Shown: positions 9,895-21,996, counted from the stretch's first letter. The stretch is DNA of 64,000 bases from Pantoea phytobeneficialis (GCF_009728735.1 NZ_CP024636.1:575586-639585), one strand, 5' to 3'. Made by a program: numbers and translations. Notes: generated by a model not told the origin, from the letters alone.

Positions 9895-10347
9895 TTGTCC
9901 ACATTAGAGCAAAAATTGACAGAGTTGATCTCTGCTCCGGTAGAAGCGCTTGGCTACGAATTGGTCGGTATCGAATTTATTCGTGGTCGCACATCAACCT
10001 TGCGCATCTATATTGATAGTGAAGAGGGTATCAATGTTGATGATTGCGCCGATGTCAGCCACCAGGTCAGCGCTGTGATGGATGTGGAAGATCCCATCAC
10101 CGTGGCTTACAACCTTGAAGTTTCCTCACCGGGTCTTGACCGTCCTCTTTTTACTGCTGAACACTACGCGCGTTTTGCCGGTGAAGAGGTAAGTCTGGTA
10201 CTGCGTATGGCCGTGCAGAACCGCCGTAAATGGCAGGGCATCATTAAGTCTGTCGAAGGCGAGATGATCACGGTAACCGTTGAGGGTAAGGATGAAGTGT
10301 TCGCGCTGAGCAACATTCAGAAAGCGAACCTGGTCCCCCACTTTTAA
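9895..10347 (+). CDS. rimP: Ribosome maturation factor RimP
   Basis: 150 aa from a TTG start, giving the conserved [12 protein letters not shown] and the same length as E. coli RimP. Needed for 30S subunit maturation (S12 and S19 region). Two domains: alpha-beta (about 1-88, SSPGLDRPL at the junction) and an SH3-like barrel (about 90-150). An in-frame GTG two codons earlier is the other possible start; the G-rich stretch before it is the ribosome site. First protein gene of the nusA-infB operon. Confidence 0.95.
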   Translation: MSTLEQKLTELISAPVEALGYELVGIEFIRGRTSTLRIYIDSEEGINVDDCADVSHQVSAVMDVEDPITVAYNLEVSSPGLDRPLFTAEHYARFAGEEVSLVLRMAVQNRRKWQGIIKSVEGEMITVTVEGKDEVFALSNIQKANLVPHF

Positions 10348-10371
10348 AAGTCCGGATTGAGGCTAACCAGG

Positions 10372-11859
10372 ATGAACAAAGAGATCTTAGCTGTAGTAGA
10401 AGCCGTTTCTAACGAAAAAGCCCTGCCGCGTGAGAAAATCTTCGAAGCGCTGGAGAGCGCTTTGGCCACTGCGACCAAAAAGAAGTATGAGCAGGAAATC
10501 GACGTGCGTGTCAGCATTGACCGCCGTAGTGGCGATTTCGATACTTTCCGTCGCTGGCTGATTGTTGATGAAGTGACGCAGCCGACTCGCGAGATCACGC
10601 TGGAAGCAGCCCGCTTCGAAGATGAAGCATTCAATCTGGGCGATTTTGTTGAAGATCAGATTGAATCGGTCACGTTTGACCGTATCACCACCCAGACGGC
10701 GAAGCAGGTTATCGTGCAGAAAGTGCGCGAAGCTGAACGCGCGATGGTGGTGGATCAGTTCCGCGAGCAGGAAGGCGACATCATCACTGGCGTGGTGAAG
10801 AAAGTGAACCGCGACAACATCACGCTGGATCTCGGCAGCAATGCTGAAGCAGTCATCGTGCGTGAAGATATGCTGCCGCGTGAAAACTTCCGCCCTGGCG
10901 ACCGTATTCGCGGTGTGTTGTATGCCGTGCGTCCGGAAGCGCGTGGTGCACAGCTGTTCGTGACCCGTTCGAAGCCGGAAATGCTGATCGAACTGTTCCG
11001 CATCGAAGTACCGGAAATTGGCGAAGAAGTTATTGAGATCAAAGCGGCAGCGCGTGATCCCGGTTCTCGCGCCAAAATCGCGGTGAAAACCAATGACAAA
11101 CGTATCGATCCGGTGGGTGCCTGCGTAGGTATGCGTGGCGCTCGCGTGCAGGCTGTCTCCAGCGAACTGGGTGGCGAGCGTATCGATATCGTGCTGTGGG
11201 ACGATAACCCGGCACAGTTCGTCATCAACGCTATGGCTCCGGCTGATGTAGCGTCAATTGTGGTGGATGAAGACAATCACACCATGGATATCGCTGTTGA
11301 AGCTGGCAATCTGGCTCAGGCGATCGGCCGTAACGGCCAAAACGTACGTCTGGCTTCCCAGCTGAGCGGTTGGGAACTGAACGTAATGACCGTCGATGAC
11401 CTGCAGGCGAAGCATCAGGCTGAAGCCCACGCGGCCATCGATATGTTCACCAAACATCTCGACATCGACGAAGAGTTTGCCACCATTCTGGTGGAAGAGG
11501 GCTTCTCTTCTCTTGAAGAGCTGGCATATGTACCGATCAACGAGCTGCTGGAAATTGACGGCCTCGATGAAGACACGGTAGAAGCCCTGCGTGAACGAGC
11601 AAAAAATGCGTTAACTACCCTGGCACTGGCGAAAGAAGAGAGCCGTGGCAATCAGGAGCCTGCTGAGGATCTGCTGAATCTCGAGGGTCTGGATCGTGCG
11701 ATGGCTTACCGTCTGGCAGCGATTGGCGTTTGCACGCTGGAAGATCTTGCCGAGCAAGGTGTCGACGATCTGACAGATATCGAAGGGCTGGATGATGAGA
11801 AAGCCGGCGCGCTGATCATGGCCGCGCGTAATATCTGCTGGTTCGGCGATGACGCATAA
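10372..11859 (+). CDS. nusA: Transcription termination/antitermination factor NusA
   Basis: 495 aa, same as E. coli. RNA polymerase-binding elongation factor controlling pausing, termination and antitermination. Domains in order: N-terminal polymerase-binding (1-130), S1 (about 135-200), KH1 and KH2 (about 230-345, with [11 protein letters not shown] and [12 protein letters not shown]), then two acidic repeats AR1 and AR2 that end in NICWFGDDA. The ATG at 10372 has AGG just upstream; five more in-frame codons upstream are not conserved. Confidence 0.97.
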   Translation: MNKEILAVVEAVSNEKALPREKIFEALESALATATKKKYEQEIDVRVSIDRRSGDFDTFRRWLIVDEVTQPTREITLEAARFEDEAFNLGDFVEDQIESVTFDRITTQTAKQVIVQKVREAERAMVVDQFREQEGDIITGVVKKVNRDNITLDLGSNAEAVIVREDMLPRENFRPGDRIRGVLYAVRPEARGAQLFVTRSKPEMLIELFRIEVPEIGEEVIEIKAAARDPGSRAKIAVKTNDKRIDPVGACVGMRGARVQAVSSELGGERIDIVLWDDNPAQFVINAMAPADVASIVVDEDNHTMDIAVEAGNLAQAIGRNGQNVRLASQLSGWELNVMTVDDLQAKHQAEAHAAIDMFTKHLDIDEEFATILVEEGFSSLEELAYVPINELLEIDGLDEDTVEALRERAKNALTTLALAKEESRGNQEPAEDLLNLEGLDRAMAYRLAAIGVCTLEDLAEQGVDDLTDIEGLDDEKAGALIMAARNICWFGDDA

Positions 11860-11876
11860 TTACAGGAAGGAACAGC

Positions 11877-14570
11877 ATGACAGATGTAACCGTAAAATCG
11901 CTGGCCGCCGAAATTCAGACTCCGGTAGATCGCCTGGTACAGCAATTTGCTGATGCGGGGATCCGTAAGTCTGAGAATGACGCGGTGACCCAGCAAGAGA
12001 AAGAAACCTTATTGTCCCACCTGAATCGTGAACATGGTCAGGCCGGTTCAGGTAAACTGACGCTGCAACGTAAAACTCGCAGCACCTTGAATATTCCTGG
12101 CACCGGGGGTAAAAGTAAGTCGGTGCAAATCGAAGTCCGCAAAAAGCGCACCTATGTGAAGGGTGATGCAGAAGCCGAAGCGCAGGCTCAGGCTGAAGCT
12201 GAAGCCGAGGCGCAGCGTGAAGCGGAAGAGAAGGCGCGTCGCGAGGCGGAAGAACAAGCCCGTCGCGAAGCTGAACAAAAAGCGCAACGTGAAGCCGAAG
12301 AAAAAGCCAAGCGCGAAGCCGCTGACAAGGCGAAGCGTGAAGCAGCGGAAAATGACAAAGTGACTAATCAACCTACCGACGAACTAACCAAAGCCGCGAA
12401 TTCTGATAAGGCCCGTCGTGAAGCCGAAGCCGCAGAACTGAAGCGTAAAGCCGAAGAAGAAGCGCGCCGTAAGCTGGAAGAAAACGCACGACGTGCGGCT
12501 GAAGAAGCCCGCCGTCTGGCAGAAGAAAAAGCTGCTGAGTGGGAAAAACCGGAAGAAGAGGATAAAGGCGACTATCACGTCACCACCTCGACCCATGCCC
12601 GCCAGGCTGAAGATGAAAACGATCGCGAAGTTGAAGGCGGTCGTGGCCGTGGCCGCACCACTAAAGCTGCTCGCCCTGCCAAGAAAGGCAACAAGCATTC
12701 TGAAGCCAAAACTGACCGTGAAGAAGCGCGCGCCGCTGTTCGTGGTGGTAAAGGCGGTAAACATCGCAAACCGAGCTCCCTGCAACAAGGCTTTAACAAG
12801 CCAGCTCAGGCAGTGAACCGTGATGTTATCATCGGTGAAACCATCACCGTTTCAGAATTGGCTAACAAAATGGCCGTGAAAGGTTCACTGGTCATCAAAG
12901 CCATGATGAAGATGGGCGCTATGGCGACCATTAACCAGGTTATCGACCAGGAAACTGCCCAGCTGGTTGCGGAAGAGATGGGTCACAAAGTGATCCTGCG
13001 CCGTGAGAATGAGCTGGAAGAAGCGGTGATGGACGATCGTGATACCGATGCTGCGCAGGAAAGCCGCGCACCGGTCGTGACTATCATGGGTCACGTTGAC
13101 CACGGTAAAACCTCACTGCTGGACTACATCCGCTCCACCAAAGTCGCCTCAGGCGAAGCGGGCGGCATTACCCAGCATATCGGTGCTTACCACGTTGAAA
13201 CCGAAAACGGCATGATCACCTTCCTGGATACCCCGGGCCACGCCGCGTTTACCGCGATGCGTGCGCGTGGTGCACAGGCAACGGATATCGTTATCCTGGT
13301 CGTGGCCGCGGATGACGGCGTGATGCCGCAGACCATTGAAGCTATCCAGCACGCGAAAGCGGCCGGTGTGCCGGTTGTGGTTGCCGTGAACAAGATCGAC
13401 AAACCAGAAGCCGATCCGGATCGCGTTAAGAACGAGCTGACTCAGTACGGTATCATCCCGGAAGAGTGGGGCGGCGAGAACATGTTCGTCAACGTTTCTG
13501 CGAAAGCCGGTACCGGCATTGATGACCTGCTGAACGCAATTCTGCTGCAAGCGGAAGTTCTGGAACTGACTGCTATCCGTGAAGGTATGGCAAGCGGCGT
13601 GGTGATTGAATCGTTCCTCGACAAAGGTCGTGGTCCGGTCGCTACCGTTCTGGTGCGTGAAGGTACCCTGAATAAAGGCGATATCGTGCTGTGCGGCTTC
13701 GAATATGGCCGTGTGCGTGCGATGCGTGACGAGCTGGGCCGTGAAGTGTTGGCTGCTGGTCCGTCAATTCCGGTCGAAATCCTCGGTCTGTCCGGTGTTC
13801 CGGCTGCGGGTGATGAAGCCACCGTGGTCCGTGACGAGAAGAAAGCGCGTGAAGTTGCTTTGTATCGTCAGGGTAAATTCCGCGAAGTGAAACTGGCGCG
13901 TCAGCAGAAATCTAAGCTGGAGAACATGTTCGCCAACATGACCGAAGGCGAAGTGTCCGAGCTGAACATCGTACTGAAATCCGACGTACAGGGCTCTGTG
14001 GAAGCGATCTCCGACTCCCTGCTGAAACTCTCCACCGACGAAGTGAAGGTGAAGATTATCGGTTCGGGTGTAGGTGGTATCACCGAAACCGACGCGACGC
14101 TGGCTGCGGCTTCCAACGCGATCATCCTCGGCTTCAACGTGCGTGCTGATGCTTCGGCTCGTCGCGTAATTGAAGCGGAAAGCGTGGACCTGCGTTACTA
14201 CTCCGTCATCTATAACCTGATTGACGAAGTGAAAGCGGCGATGAGCGGCATGCTGGCTCCGGAATACAAACAGCAGATCATTGGTCTGGCTGAAGTTCGT
14301 GATGTGTTCAAGTCACCGAAATTTGGTGCGATCGCGGGCTGTATGGTTACCGAAGGCAACATCAAACGTCACAACCCGATCCGTGTTCTGCGCGACAACG
14401 TTGTTATCTATGAAGGCGAGCTGGAATCCCTGCGTCGCTTCAAAGACGATGTTAACGAAGTGCGTAACGGCATGGAGTGTGGTATCGGCGTGAAGAACTA
14501 CAACGACGTTCGTGTCGGCGATATGATCGAAGTCTTTGAAGTGATTGAAGTTAAACGCACCATCGATTGA
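11877..14570 (+). CDS. infB: Translation initiation factor IF-2
   Basis: 897 aa (E. coli 890). GTPase that brings fMet-tRNA to the 30S subunit and promotes 50S joining. The N-terminal region (about 95-230) is a highly charged Ala/Glu/Lys/Arg linker; then the G domain with G1 GHVDHGKT (405-412), DTPGH and NKID, and domains II-IV. A GTG at 12360 (residue 162, in the same NDKV context as the IF2-beta start of E. coli) may give a shorter isoform. The variable linker accounts for the small length difference. Confidence 0.97.
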   Translation: MTDVTVKSLAAEIQTPVDRLVQQFADAGIRKSENDAVTQQEKETLLSHLNREHGQAGSGKLTLQRKTRSTLNIPGTGGKSKSVQIEVRKKRTYVKGDAEAEAQAQAEAEAEAQREAEEKARREAEEQARREAEQKAQREAEEKAKREAADKAKREAAENDKVTNQPTDELTKAANSDKARREAEAAELKRKAEEEARRKLEENARRAAEEARRLAEEKAAEWEKPEEEDKGDYHVTTSTHARQAEDENDREVEGGRGRGRTTKAARPAKKGNKHSEAKTDREEARAAVRGGKGGKHRKPSSLQQGFNKPAQAVNRDVIIGETITVSELANKMAVKGSLVIKAMMKMGAMATINQVIDQETAQLVAEEMGHKVILRRENELEEAVMDDRDTDAAQESRAPVVTIMGHVDHGKTSLLDYIRSTKVASGEAGGITQHIGAYHVETENGMITFLDTPGHAAFTAMRARGAQATDIVILVVAADDGVMPQTIEAIQHAKAAGVPVVVAVNKIDKPEADPDRVKNELTQYGIIPEEWGGENMFVNVSAKAGTGIDDLLNAILLQAEVLELTAIREGMASGVVIESFLDKGRGPVATVLVREGTLNKGDIVLCGFEYGRVRAMRDELGREVLAAGPSIPVEILGLSGVPAAGDEATVVRDEKKAREVALYRQGKFREVKLARQQKSKLENMFANMTEGEVSELNIVLKSDVQGSVEAISDSLLKLSTDEVKVKIIGSGVGGITETDATLAAASNAIILGFNVRADASARRVIEAESVDLRYYSVIYNLIDEVKAAMSGMLAPEYKQQIIGLAEVRDVFKSPKFGAIAGCMVTEGNIKRHNPIRVLRDNVVIYEGELESLRRFKDDVNEVRNGMECGIGVKNYNDVRVGDMIEVFEVIEVKRTID

Positions 14571-14594
14571 TCATCATCTGATGTGTTGCAATTT

Positions 14595-14613
14595 GGGAGG
14601 CCGCTGGCCTCCC
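14595..14613 (+). other. Hairpin between infB and rbfA
   Basis: GGGAGGCC pairs perfectly with GGCCTCCC around GCT. It is followed by an A/T-rich stretch but no clear T-run, so it may be a weak terminator or an mRNA processing/stability element inside the operon. Confidence 0.55.
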
Positions 14614-14635
14614 GAATTATTTGGGAGAAAGCATA

Positions 14636-15043
14636 ATGGCGAAAGAATTTGGCCGCCCACAGCGCGTTTCACAGGAATTGCAGAAAGAGATCGCAATCAT
14701 CCTGCAACGCGAAATTAAAGATCCGCGCCTTGGTATGATGGTGACGGTTTCTGGCGTTGAAGTGTCACGCGATCTGGCTTATGCCAAAGTGTTTGTCACT
14801 TTTTTGAATGATAAAGACGAAGAAGCGGTGAAAAACGGTCTGAAGGCACTCAAAGAGGCTTCAGGTTATATCCGTACTTTAGTCGGTAAAGCGATGCGTC
14901 TGCGCATTGTGCCCGAGCTGACCTTCTTCTATGACAACTCGTTGATCGAAGGTATGCGCATGTCAAACCTGGTCACCAACGTTGTCAAAAATGATGCTGA
15001 ACGCCGTGGCGATCATGCAACGGACGACGACAAGGAGGATTGA
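14636..15043 (+). CDS. rbfA: 30S ribosome-binding factor RbfA
   Basis: 135 aa (E. coli 133). Single KH-fold protein that binds pre-30S particles and helps mature the 5' end of 16S rRNA; important in cold shock. Conserved start [11 protein letters not shown]; motif [16 protein letters not shown] and [14 protein letters not shown] are typical. The ATG follows GGGAGAAAGC. Its stop (TGA) overlaps the truB ATG by one base. Confidence 0.96.
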   Translation: MAKEFGRPQRVSQELQKEIAIILQREIKDPRLGMMVTVSGVEVSRDLAYAKVFVTFLNDKDEEAVKNGLKALKEASGYIRTLVGKAMRLRIVPELTFFYDNSLIEGMRMSNLVTNVVKNDAERRGDHATDDDKED

Positions 15044-15987
15044 TGAGTCGTCCTCGTCGTCGCGGTCGCGATGTGCATGGTGTATTGCTGCTGGATAAGC
15101 ATCAGGGTGCGTCCTCTAACGACGTGCTGCAAAAAGTAAAACGCATCTTTAATGCGAACAAAGCGGGCCACACCGGCGCGCTGGATCCGCTGGCAACCGG
15201 CATGCTGCCCATCTGTCTCGGTGAGGCCACCAAGTTTTCGCAGTATCTGCTGGATTCGGATAAGCGTTACCGGGTGATTGCTCGCCTGGGTGAACGTACC
15301 GATACCTCTGATGCCGACGGCAATGTGGTCGAAACCCGTCCGGTCAGCTTTACTCAGGCTGAGCTGGATGCGGCACTGGAAAGTTTTCGTGGCGATACCC
15401 AGCAGGTGCCGACCATGTTTTCGGCGCTGAAGCATCAGGGGCGTCCGTTGTATGAGTATGCACGCCAGGGGATTACCGTTGAGCGTGATGCCCGTCCCAT
15501 CACCGTGTATGAACTGCTGTTTATTCGCTGGGAAGGGGATGAGCTGGAGCTGGAAATCCACTGCTCTAAAGGTACCTATATTCGGACCATCATCGACGAC
15601 CTCGGCGAGAAACTCGGTTGTGGTGCCCATGTGATCATGCTGCGTCGTTTGCAGGTTTCCCGCTATCCGGCAGAGAAAATGGTCACGCTTGAGCAGTTGC
15701 AAGCGTTGTTGGAACAAGCCACAGCGGCAGAAATCGCGCCTGCTGAACTGCTCGATCCGCTCTTGTTACCGATGGATAGCCCGGCTGCGGATTTTCCGGA
15801 AGTGAATCTGCCCGATGCCGTTGCCGCTTTCTTTAAGCTGGGCCAGCCGGTGCAGGCCGAAGGGGTACCTGCGGCGGGCCTGGTGCGAGTCACGGAAGGC
15901 GAAGCGCGTAAATTTATCGGTATGGCAGAGATTGACGAGCGACTGCGTGTTGCGCCACGCCGTCTGGTGGTAGAATTTCCGCAATAA
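15043..15987 (+). CDS. truB: tRNA pseudouridine-55 synthase TruB
   Basis: 314 aa, same as E. coli. Makes pseudouridine-55 in the T-loop of almost all tRNAs. Catalytic Asp48 lies in [14 protein letters not shown]; the [13 protein letters not shown] motif and a C-terminal PUA-like segment follow. The ATG is preceded by AAGGAGG and shares one base with the rbfA stop. Confidence 0.96.
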   Translation: MSRPRRRGRDVHGVLLLDKHQGASSNDVLQKVKRIFNANKAGHTGALDPLATGMLPICLGEATKFSQYLLDSDKRYRVIARLGERTDTSDADGNVVETRPVSFTQAELDAALESFRGDTQQVPTMFSALKHQGRPLYEYARQGITVERDARPITVYELLFIRWEGDELELEIHCSKGTYIRTIIDDLGEKLGCGAHVIMLRRLQVSRYPAEKMVTLEQLQALLEQATAAEIAPAELLDPLLLPMDSPAADFPEVNLPDAVAAFFKLGQPVQAEGVPAAGLVRVTEGEARKFIGMAEIDERLRVAPRRLVVEFPQ

Positions 15988-16009
15988 TGCGGTTCGCCCA
16001 ACGGGGTAT

Positions 16010-16038
16010 TTGCGTTGCCGCTGGGCGAAGAGTAGAAT
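16010..16038 (+). promoter_or_regulatory. Probable rpsO promoter
   Basis: TTGCGT (16010-16015), 17-bp spacer and TAGAAT (16033-16038). It overlaps an 8-bp inverted repeat (15993-16000 with 16022-16029) after truB. The roughly 65-nt leader that follows is where S15 binds its own mRNA in E. coli. Confidence 0.6.
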
Positions 16039-16110
16039 AGCGCGGCTTTAAAAGCGGGCTGCTGAATTAGAGATCGGCACCCATACATTCATTAATAACT
16101 GGAGTTTATT

Positions 16111-16380
16111 ATGTCTCTAAGCGTAGAAGCTAAAGCAGAGATCGTTGCCAAATACGGTCGTGGTGCTAACGACAGCGGTTCAACTGAAGTTCAGGTTGCT
16201 CTGCTGACTGCTCAGATTAACCACCTGCAGGGTCACTTCTCTGAGCACAAAAAAGACCACCACAGCCGTCGCGGTCTGCTGCGCATGGTATCCCAGCGTC
16301 GTAAGCTGCTGGACTACCTGAAGCGTAAAGACGTTGCACGCTACACCAGCCTGATCGAAAACCTGGGTCTGCGTCGCTAA
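16111..16380 (+). CDS. rpsO: 30S ribosomal protein S15
   Basis: 89 aa, an all-helical primary-binding protein of the 16S central domain. Conserved segments [28 protein letters not shown] and the end ENLGLRR are present. Ribosome site GGAG seven bases before ATG. In E. coli S15 represses its own translation through a leader pseudoknot; the short leader here would allow the same, though I did not fold it. A terminator and pnp follow. Confidence 0.97.
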   Translation: MSLSVEAKAEIVAKYGRGANDSGSTEVQVALLTAQINHLQGHFSEHKKDHHSRRGLLRMVSQRRKLLDYLKRKDVARYTSLIENLGLRR

Positions 16381-16462
16381 GTCTGAAGAATCTGATCAAG
16401 GGTGTAGCGCAGACAGTATGCAAAAAAACGCATCTGATGATCAGATTTGTGCGAGTTTCGCG

Positions 16463-16490
16463 AAAAGGGGGCCTTTATGGCCCCTTTTTT
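16463..16490 (+). terminator. Terminator after rpsO
   Basis: AAAAGGGGGCC and GGCCCCTTTTTT form a stem with loop TTTAT, 80 bp after the rpsO stop. Partial readthrough into pnp is known for the E. coli operon. Confidence 0.85.
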
Positions 16491-16540
16491 CGAGCAATCG
16501 GCAGCAATCCGGTCCAAACTCATGTATTGTTGCTGAGAGT

Positions 16541-16635
16541 GATCTTCGCTTGCAGAGGTTCGCGCGGCTAATGAGAGGCTTTACCGCAAGGGCGGTTAAA
16601 GGTTGTCATTAGTCGCGAGGATGCAGCTGAAGATC
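16541..16635 (+). promoter_or_regulatory. pnp leader long hairpin (RNase III/PNPase autoregulation site)
   Basis: A long imperfect inverted repeat: GATCTTC (16541-16547) pairs with GAAGATC (16629-16635), and the inner CGCGCGGCTAATGA pairs with TCATTAGTCGCG. In E. coli a hairpin here is cut by RNase III, after which PNPase degrades the duplex and represses its own translation. Structure read from sequence; function by family knowledge. Confidence 0.75.
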
Positions 16636-16689
16636 GGTAATCCCCGGCGGGCCTGAGATGGGTCTGCCCCGACGTTAAGGACTTTAATT

Positions 16690-18828
16690 TTGCTGAACCC
16701 GATCGTACGCAAATTCCAATATGGTCAGCATACCGTCACGCTGGAAACTGGCATGATGGCACGCCAGGCCACCGCTGCTGTGATGGTAAGCATGGACGAC
16801 ACCGCGGTTTTCGTAACCGTTGTTGGCCAGAAAAAAGCTAAACCAGGTCAGGACTTCTTCCCGTTGACCGTCAACTATCAGGAGCGTACTTACGCTGCTG
16901 GCCGTATCCCGGGTAGCTTCTTCCGTCGTGAAGGCCGTCCGAGCGAAGGTGAAACCCTGATCGCGCGTCTGATTGACCGCCCGGTTCGCCCGCTGTTCCC
17001 GGAAGGTTTTGTTAACGAAGTTCAGGTTATCGCTACCGTTGTTTCTGTTAACCCACAGGTTAACCCGGATATCGTTGCGATGATCGGTGCTTCTGCTGCG
17101 CTGTCGCTGTCTGGTATTCCGTTCAACGGCCCGATCGGTGCTGCGCGCGTTGGTTACATCAACGATCAATACGTACTGAACCCGACGGCTGACGAAATCA
17201 AACAATCTCGTCTGGATCTGGTGGTTGCCGGTACACAGAACGCCGTGCTGATGGTGGAATCTGAAGCTGATATCCTGACTGAAGATCAGATGCTGGGTGC
17301 GGTGGTATTCGGCCACGACCAGCAGCAGGTTGTCATCGAAAACATCAACGCGCTGGTGGCTGAAGCCGGTAAACCGCGTTGGGACTGGCAGCCAGAGCCT
17401 GCTAACGATGCGCTGATTTCACGCGTTGCTGCACTGGCTGAAGCACGCATCAGCGATGCTTACCGCATCACTGATAAGCAGGAACGTTACGCTCAGGTTG
17501 GTGTTATCAAAGACGAAACCATTGCAGCGCTGCTGGCTGAAGACGAAACGCTGGATGACGCTGAAATCGGTGACATCGTGCACAGCCTGGAAAAGAACGT
17601 GGTACGTACCCGTATTCTGAACGGCGAACCGCGTATCGATGGCCGTGAAAAAGACATGATTCGTGGTCTGGACGTGCGCACTGGCGTGCTGCCGCGTACC
17701 CACGGTTCTTCGCTGTTCACCCGTGGTGAAACTCAGGCGCTGGTTACTGCTACCCTGGGTACTGCGCGTGATGCGCAGAGCCTGGACGAGCTGATGGGCG
17801 AACGTACCGACAGCTTCCTGTTCCACTACAACTTCCCTCCGTACTCGGTGGGTGAGACCGGTATGGTCGGTTCACCAAAGCGTCGTGAAATTGGTCACGG
17901 TCGTCTGGCGAAACGCGGCGTGCTGGCGGTGATGCCGAAGCAGGAAGATTTCCCGTACACCGTACGTGTGGTATCTGAAATCACCGAATCAAACGGTTCT
18001 TCTTCTATGGCTTCCGTGTGTGGCGCTTCTCTGGCGCTGATGGATGCTGGTGTGCCGATCAAAGCTGCCGTAGCCGGTATCGCGATGGGCCTGGTAAAAG
18101 AAGACGAAAAATTTGTGGTTCTGTCTGACATCCTGGGTGACGAAGATCACCTCGGCGACATGGACTTCAAAGTGGCCGGTAGCCGTGAAGGTGTGACCGC
18201 GCTGCAGATGGATATCAAAATCGAAGGGATCACCCGCGAGATCATGCAGGTTGCTTTGAACCAGGCTAAGGGTGCGCGTCTGCACATTCTGAGCGTGATG
18301 GAGCAGGCAATCAGCACGCCGCGTCAGGAGATTTCTGAGTTCGCACCGCGTATTTACACCATCAAGATCAATGCAGACAAGATCAAAGATGTCATCGGTA
18401 AAGGCGGTTCTGTCATTCGTGCGCTGACTGAAGAAACCGGCACCACCATCGAAATCGAAGATGATGGCACCGTGAAGATCGCCGCGACCGATGGCCTGAA
18501 AGCGAAAGAAGCTATTCGTCGTATCGAAGAGATCACCGCAGAAATCGAAGTGGGCCGCATTTACAGTGGTAAAGTGACCCGTATCGTTGATTTCGGTGCC
18601 TTTGTTGCGATTGGCGGCGGCAAAGAAGGTTTGGTACACATCTCTCAAATCGCTGACAAGCGCGTTGAGAAGGTGACCGACTATCTGCAGATGGGCCAGG
18701 AAGTTCCGGTTAAAGTACTGGAAGTGGACCGTCAGGGCCGTGTACGTCTGAGCATCAAAGAAGCGACAGAGCAGAAACCGCAGGCGGTCGAGACTACCGC
18801 TGCGACCGATGCACCTGACGCCGAGTAA
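16690..18828 (+). CDS. pnp: Polyribonucleotide nucleotidyltransferase (PNPase)
   Basis: 712 aa (E. coli 711). Phosphorolytic 3'-5' exoribonuclease of the RNA degradosome. Two RNase PH-like domains (about 1-210 and 310-545) flank an all-helical linker; [20 protein letters not shown] belongs to the catalytic second domain. KH (about 555-615, [10 protein letters not shown]) and S1 (about 620-690) domains follow. Start is TTG, as in E. coli, with TAAGGA upstream. The C-terminal tail after the S1 domain is short and variable. Confidence 0.97.
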   Translation: MLNPIVRKFQYGQHTVTLETGMMARQATAAVMVSMDDTAVFVTVVGQKKAKPGQDFFPLTVNYQERTYAAGRIPGSFFRREGRPSEGETLIARLIDRPVRPLFPEGFVNEVQVIATVVSVNPQVNPDIVAMIGASAALSLSGIPFNGPIGAARVGYINDQYVLNPTADEIKQSRLDLVVAGTQNAVLMVESEADILTEDQMLGAVVFGHDQQQVVIENINALVAEAGKPRWDWQPEPANDALISRVAALAEARISDAYRITDKQERYAQVGVIKDETIAALLAEDETLDDAEIGDIVHSLEKNVVRTRILNGEPRIDGREKDMIRGLDVRTGVLPRTHGSSLFTRGETQALVTATLGTARDAQSLDELMGERTDSFLFHYNFPPYSVGETGMVGSPKRREIGHGRLAKRGVLAVMPKQEDFPYTVRVVSEITESNGSSSMASVCGASLALMDAGVPIKAAVAGIAMGLVKEDEKFVVLSDILGDEDHLGDMDFKVAGSREGVTALQMDIKIEGITREIMQVALNQAKGARLHILSVMEQAISTPRQEISEFAPRIYTIKINADKIKDVIGKGGSVIRALTEETGTTIEIEDDGTVKIAATDGLKAKEAIRRIEEITAEIEVGRIYSGKVTRIVDFGAFVAIGGGKEGLVHISQIADKRVEKVTDYLQMGQEVPVKVLEVDRQGRVRLSIKEATEQKPQAVETTAATDAPDAE

Positions 18829-18843
18829 GCGTTTCCTGATTAG

Positions 18844-18876
18844 CCTCTCCCTGCCGTTTGGTGGGGAGAGGTGTTT
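18844..18876 (+). terminator. Terminator-like hairpin after pnp
   Basis: CCTCTCCC (18844-18851) pairs with GGGAGAGG (18864-18871), loop of 12 bases, followed by TGTTTGTAT. It lies 15 bp after the pnp stop and before nlpI. Confidence 0.65.
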
Positions 18877-18960
18877 GTATCATCGCGAGGGCGGGAATCC
18901 TTGTGCACAGCAGGCGGATGACAGGATGGTTATCCCAATGTTTGTATTCGGGAGTGGGAA

Positions 18961-19845
18961 ATGAAGCCTTTTTTGCGCTGGTGTTTTGTTGCGACAGCTT
19001 TGACGCTGGCAGGATGCAGCAACTCCAATTGGCGTAAGAACGAAGTTCTGGCAGTACCTTTGCAGCCCACACTGCAGCAGGAAGTGATTTTGGCGCGAAT
19101 GGAACAAATTCTTGCCAGTCGCGCCCTGACCGATGATGAACGCGCACAGCTATTATATGAGCGTGGAGTGTTGTATGATAGCTTAGGTCTGAGAGCATTA
19201 GCGCGGAACGATTTCTCGCAAGCGCTGTCTATCAGACCGGATATGCCTGAGGTGTTTAACTATCTCGGCATATATTTAACGCAGGCAGGCAATTTTGATG
19301 CTGCCTATGAAGCGTTTGATTCTGTACTTGAGCTTGATCCAACTTACAACTATGCGCATTTAAACCGTGGTATCGCCCTCTATTACGGCGGTCGATACAA
19401 GTTAGCGCAAGATGATCTGCTGGCGTTTTATCAAGACGATCCTAATGATCCATTCCGCAGCCTGTGGCTCTACCTCGTTGAACGCGAGATGGATGTCGAC
19501 AAAGCAAAAGTTTCGCTGAAACAGCGTTACGACAAAGCGGTCCGGGATCAATGGGGATGGAATATTGTCGAGTTCTACCTGGGCGACATCAGTGAAAAAA
19601 CATTGATGGAACGTCTCAAGGCGGACGCAACGGATAACACCTCGCTCGCTGAACATCTCAGTGAAACCAACTTCTATTTAGGTAAGTACTACCTAAGTCT
19701 GGGGGAGAAGGACGACGCGAAAGCGTTGTTCAAACTGGCGGTGGCCAACAACGTTAATAACTTTGTTGAACACCGATACGCATTGTTGGAACTGGCGCAA
19801 CTCGGCCAGGCACAAGACGATTTATCAGAATCTGACCAGCAATAG
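18961..19845 (+). CDS. nlpI: Outer-membrane lipoprotein NlpI
   Basis: 294 aa, same as E. coli. Signal peptide with lipobox LAGC and lipid-modified Cys19. Helical TPR repeats occur at about 62-165 ([33 protein letters not shown]) with more at the C terminus ([12 protein letters not shown]). It is an adaptor for peptidoglycan endopeptidases and the protease Prc. Sits between pnp and deaD as in E. coli. Confidence 0.96.
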   Translation: MKPFLRWCFVATALTLAGCSNSNWRKNEVLAVPLQPTLQQEVILARMEQILASRALTDDERAQLLYERGVLYDSLGLRALARNDFSQALSIRPDMPEVFNYLGIYLTQAGNFDAAYEAFDSVLELDPTYNYAHLNRGIALYYGGRYKLAQDDLLAFYQDDPNDPFRSLWLYLVEREMDVDKAKVSLKQRYDKAVRDQWGWNIVEFYLGDISEKTLMERLKADATDNTSLAEHLSETNFYLGKYYLSLGEKDDAKALFKLAVANNVNNFVEHRYALLELAQLGQAQDDLSESDQQ

Positions 19846-19950
19846 CTGACGAACTTTTATTGCCTGAATTACCCGTTAAGTCATCATCTTCCGGGATGAG
19901 GGCTTTTCTGTTCGTCGAAACTTCTAATTTGAGCCGGTTCACACTTTTCG

Positions 19951-20007
19951 ATGAAAATGACTGAAAATTTTCATGACGAGTTATGTAGACTGGCCGCCGC
20001 AATCTAA
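19951..20007 (+). CDS. yrbN: Small ORF upstream of deaD (yrbN-like, 18 codons)
   Basis: Reads [18 protein letters not shown] and ends 16 bp before the deaD ATG. E. coli has a small protein gene, yrbN (26 aa), at the same place with, as far as I recall, a similar start. No strong ribosome site is visible. It may be a short protein or a leader coupling translation into deaD. The 105 bp between nlpI and it hold nothing I can name. Confidence 0.5.
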   Translation: MKMTENFHDELCRLAAAI

Positions 20008-20023
20008 GAGGCACGTGTACTAC

Positions 20024-21937
20024 ATGACTGATATTCAAACCACTTTTGCTGATCTGGGCCTGAACGAATCCATCCTGTCTGCTCTTAACGACATGGGATA
20101 CGTCAAGCCGTCACCGATCCAGGCTGAGTGCATTCCGCACCTGCTGGCTGGCCGTGACGTGCTGGGTATGGCACAGACCGGTAGTGGCAAAACTGCAGCA
20201 TTCTCTCTGCCGCTGTTGAATAACATTGATCCAAATTTGAAAGCACCGCAGATTCTGGTGCTGGCACCGACCCGTGAGCTGGCGGTGCAGGTTGCTGAAG
20301 CAGCAACTGAATTCTCCAAACACATGCGTGGCGTAAACGTGTTGGCCCTGTACGGCGGCCAGCGTTATGACGTACAGCTGCGTGCACTGCGTCAGGGCCC
20401 GCAAATTGTCGTGGGCACCCCGGGTCGTCTGCTTGACCACCTGAAACGCGGTACGCTTGATCTGTCCAACCTGCGTGGTCTGGTACTGGACGAAGCTGAC
20501 GAAATGCTGCGTATGGGCTTTATTGAAGACGTTGAAACCATCATGGCGCAGATCCCGGAAGGTCATCAGACCGCTCTGTTCTCTGCCACCATGCCGGAAG
20601 CGATTCGTCGTATCACCAAGCGTTTCATGAAAGATCCGCAGGAAGTGCGCATCCAGTCCAGCGTGACTACCCGCCCGGACATCTCTCAGTCTTACTGGAC
20701 CGCTTATGGCCGTAAAACTGACGCGCTGGTGCGTTTCCTCGAAGCAGAAGACTTCGATGCTGCGATCATCTTCGTGCGTACCAAAAACGCAACGCTGGAA
20801 GTGGCTGAAGCGCTGGAGCGCAGTGGTTACAACAGCGCAGCACTGAACGGCGACATGAACCAGGCACTGCGTGAGCAAACGCTGGAGCGTCTGAAAGATG
20901 GTCGTCTCGACATCCTGATCGCAACCGACGTTGCTGCCCGTGGTCTGGACGTTGAGCGTATCAGCCTGGTTGTTAACTATGACATCCCGATGGACGCAGA
21001 ATCTTACGTTCACCGTATTGGCCGTACCGGTCGTGCAGGCCGTGCAGGTCGTGCGCTGCTGTTCGTTGAGAACCGCGAGCGTCGTCTGCTGCGTAACATC
21101 GAACGCACCATGAAGCTGACCATTCCGGAAGTTGAACTGCCGAATGCTGAGTTGCTGGGTGAGCGTCGTCTGGCTAAATTCGCGGCGAAAGTTCAGCAGC
21201 AGCTGGAAAGCAGCGATCTGGAAATGTACCGTGCCCTGCTGAGCAAAATGCAGCCGGAAGAAGATCTGGATATCGAAACCCTGGCTGCGGCACTGCTGAA
21301 AATGGCTCAGGGCGAACGTCCTCTGATCGTACCTGCTGATGCACCGCGTCCGCCGCGTCGTGAATTCCGTGATCGTGATGATCGTCGTGATTCCCGTGAC
21401 TCTCGCGATTCTCGTGGTCCGCGTGACAGCCGTGATGGCGACCGTCCGCGTCGTGAGCGTCGTGATGTGGGCGAAATGCAGCTGTACCGCATTGAAGTGG
21501 GCCGTGATGATGGTGTTGAAGTTCGTCATATCGTGGGCGCGATCGCTAACGAAGGTGACATCAGCAGCCGTTACATCGGTAACATCAAGCTGTTTGCTTC
21601 TCACTCTACTATCGAGCTGCCGAAAGGCATGCCGGGCGAAGTTCTGCAACACTTCACCCGCACGCGTATTCTGAACAAACCGATGAATATGCAGTTGCTG
21701 GGCGACGCACAGCCGTTTGAGCGCGGTGAGCGTAGCGAACGTCGTGGCGGTGGTCGTGACTTCGGTGGTGAGCGTCGCGGTGGTAACCGTGAAGGTGGCG
21801 CACCGCGTGGTGAAGGTCGTGAAGGCGGTCGTCGTTTCTCTGAACGTCGTGAAGGTGGCCGTTTCAGCCGTGAAGGTAACCGTGGCCCTCGTCGCGAAGA
21901 AGCGGGTGCAGCAGCACCGCGTCGTCGTGATATCTAA
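20024..21937 (+). CDS. deaD: ATP-dependent RNA helicase DeaD (CsdA)
   Basis: 637 aa DEAD-box helicase that acts in 50S assembly and mRNA decay, especially in the cold. Q motif near 10-35, Walker A AQTGSGKT (50-57), [29 protein letters not shown] in order; then a dimerisation region and an RNA-binding domain ([15 protein letters not shown]). Two low-complexity Arg/Asp and Arg/Gly/Glu tails (about 445-490 and 565-630) are built of short repeats. The ATG at 20024 is in the conserved TTFADLGLN context; the upstream in-frame codons overlap the small ORF and are unlikely coding. Confidence 0.96.
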   Translation: MTDIQTTFADLGLNESILSALNDMGYVKPSPIQAECIPHLLAGRDVLGMAQTGSGKTAAFSLPLLNNIDPNLKAPQILVLAPTRELAVQVAEAATEFSKHMRGVNVLALYGGQRYDVQLRALRQGPQIVVGTPGRLLDHLKRGTLDLSNLRGLVLDEADEMLRMGFIEDVETIMAQIPEGHQTALFSATMPEAIRRITKRFMKDPQEVRIQSSVTTRPDISQSYWTAYGRKTDALVRFLEAEDFDAAIIFVRTKNATLEVAEALERSGYNSAALNGDMNQALREQTLERLKDGRLDILIATDVAARGLDVERISLVVNYDIPMDAESYVHRIGRTGRAGRAGRALLFVENRERRLLRNIERTMKLTIPEVELPNAELLGERRLAKFAAKVQQQLESSDLEMYRALLSKMQPEEDLDIETLAAALLKMAQGERPLIVPADAPRPPRREFRDRDDRRDSRDSRDSRGPRDSRDGDRPRRERRDVGEMQLYRIEVGRDDGVEVRHIVGAIANEGDISSRYIGNIKLFASHSTIELPKGMPGEVLQHFTRTRILNKPMNMQLLGDAQPFERGERSERRGGGRDFGGERRGGNREGGAPRGEGREGGRRFSERREGGRFSREGNRGPRREEAGAAAPRRRDI

Positions 21938-21956
21938 GCGATAAACGCTGAATAAC

Positions 21957-21988
21957 AAAATGGGACGCCTCGGCGTCCCATTTTTTTT
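21957..21988. terminator. Bidirectional terminator deaD / SDR gene
   Basis: TGGGACGCC pairs with GGCGTCCCA around TC, with AAAA before and eight T after. It lies between the convergent ends of deaD and the SDR gene. Confidence 0.9.
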
Positions 21989-21996
21989 CCTATTTC

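Noticed and set aside
20111..21958. 615-codon open frame on the minus strand
   Set aside because: It lies fully antisense to deaD, is rich in Thr/Phe/His in the manner of shadow frames of biased codons, and has no ribosome site or family motif.
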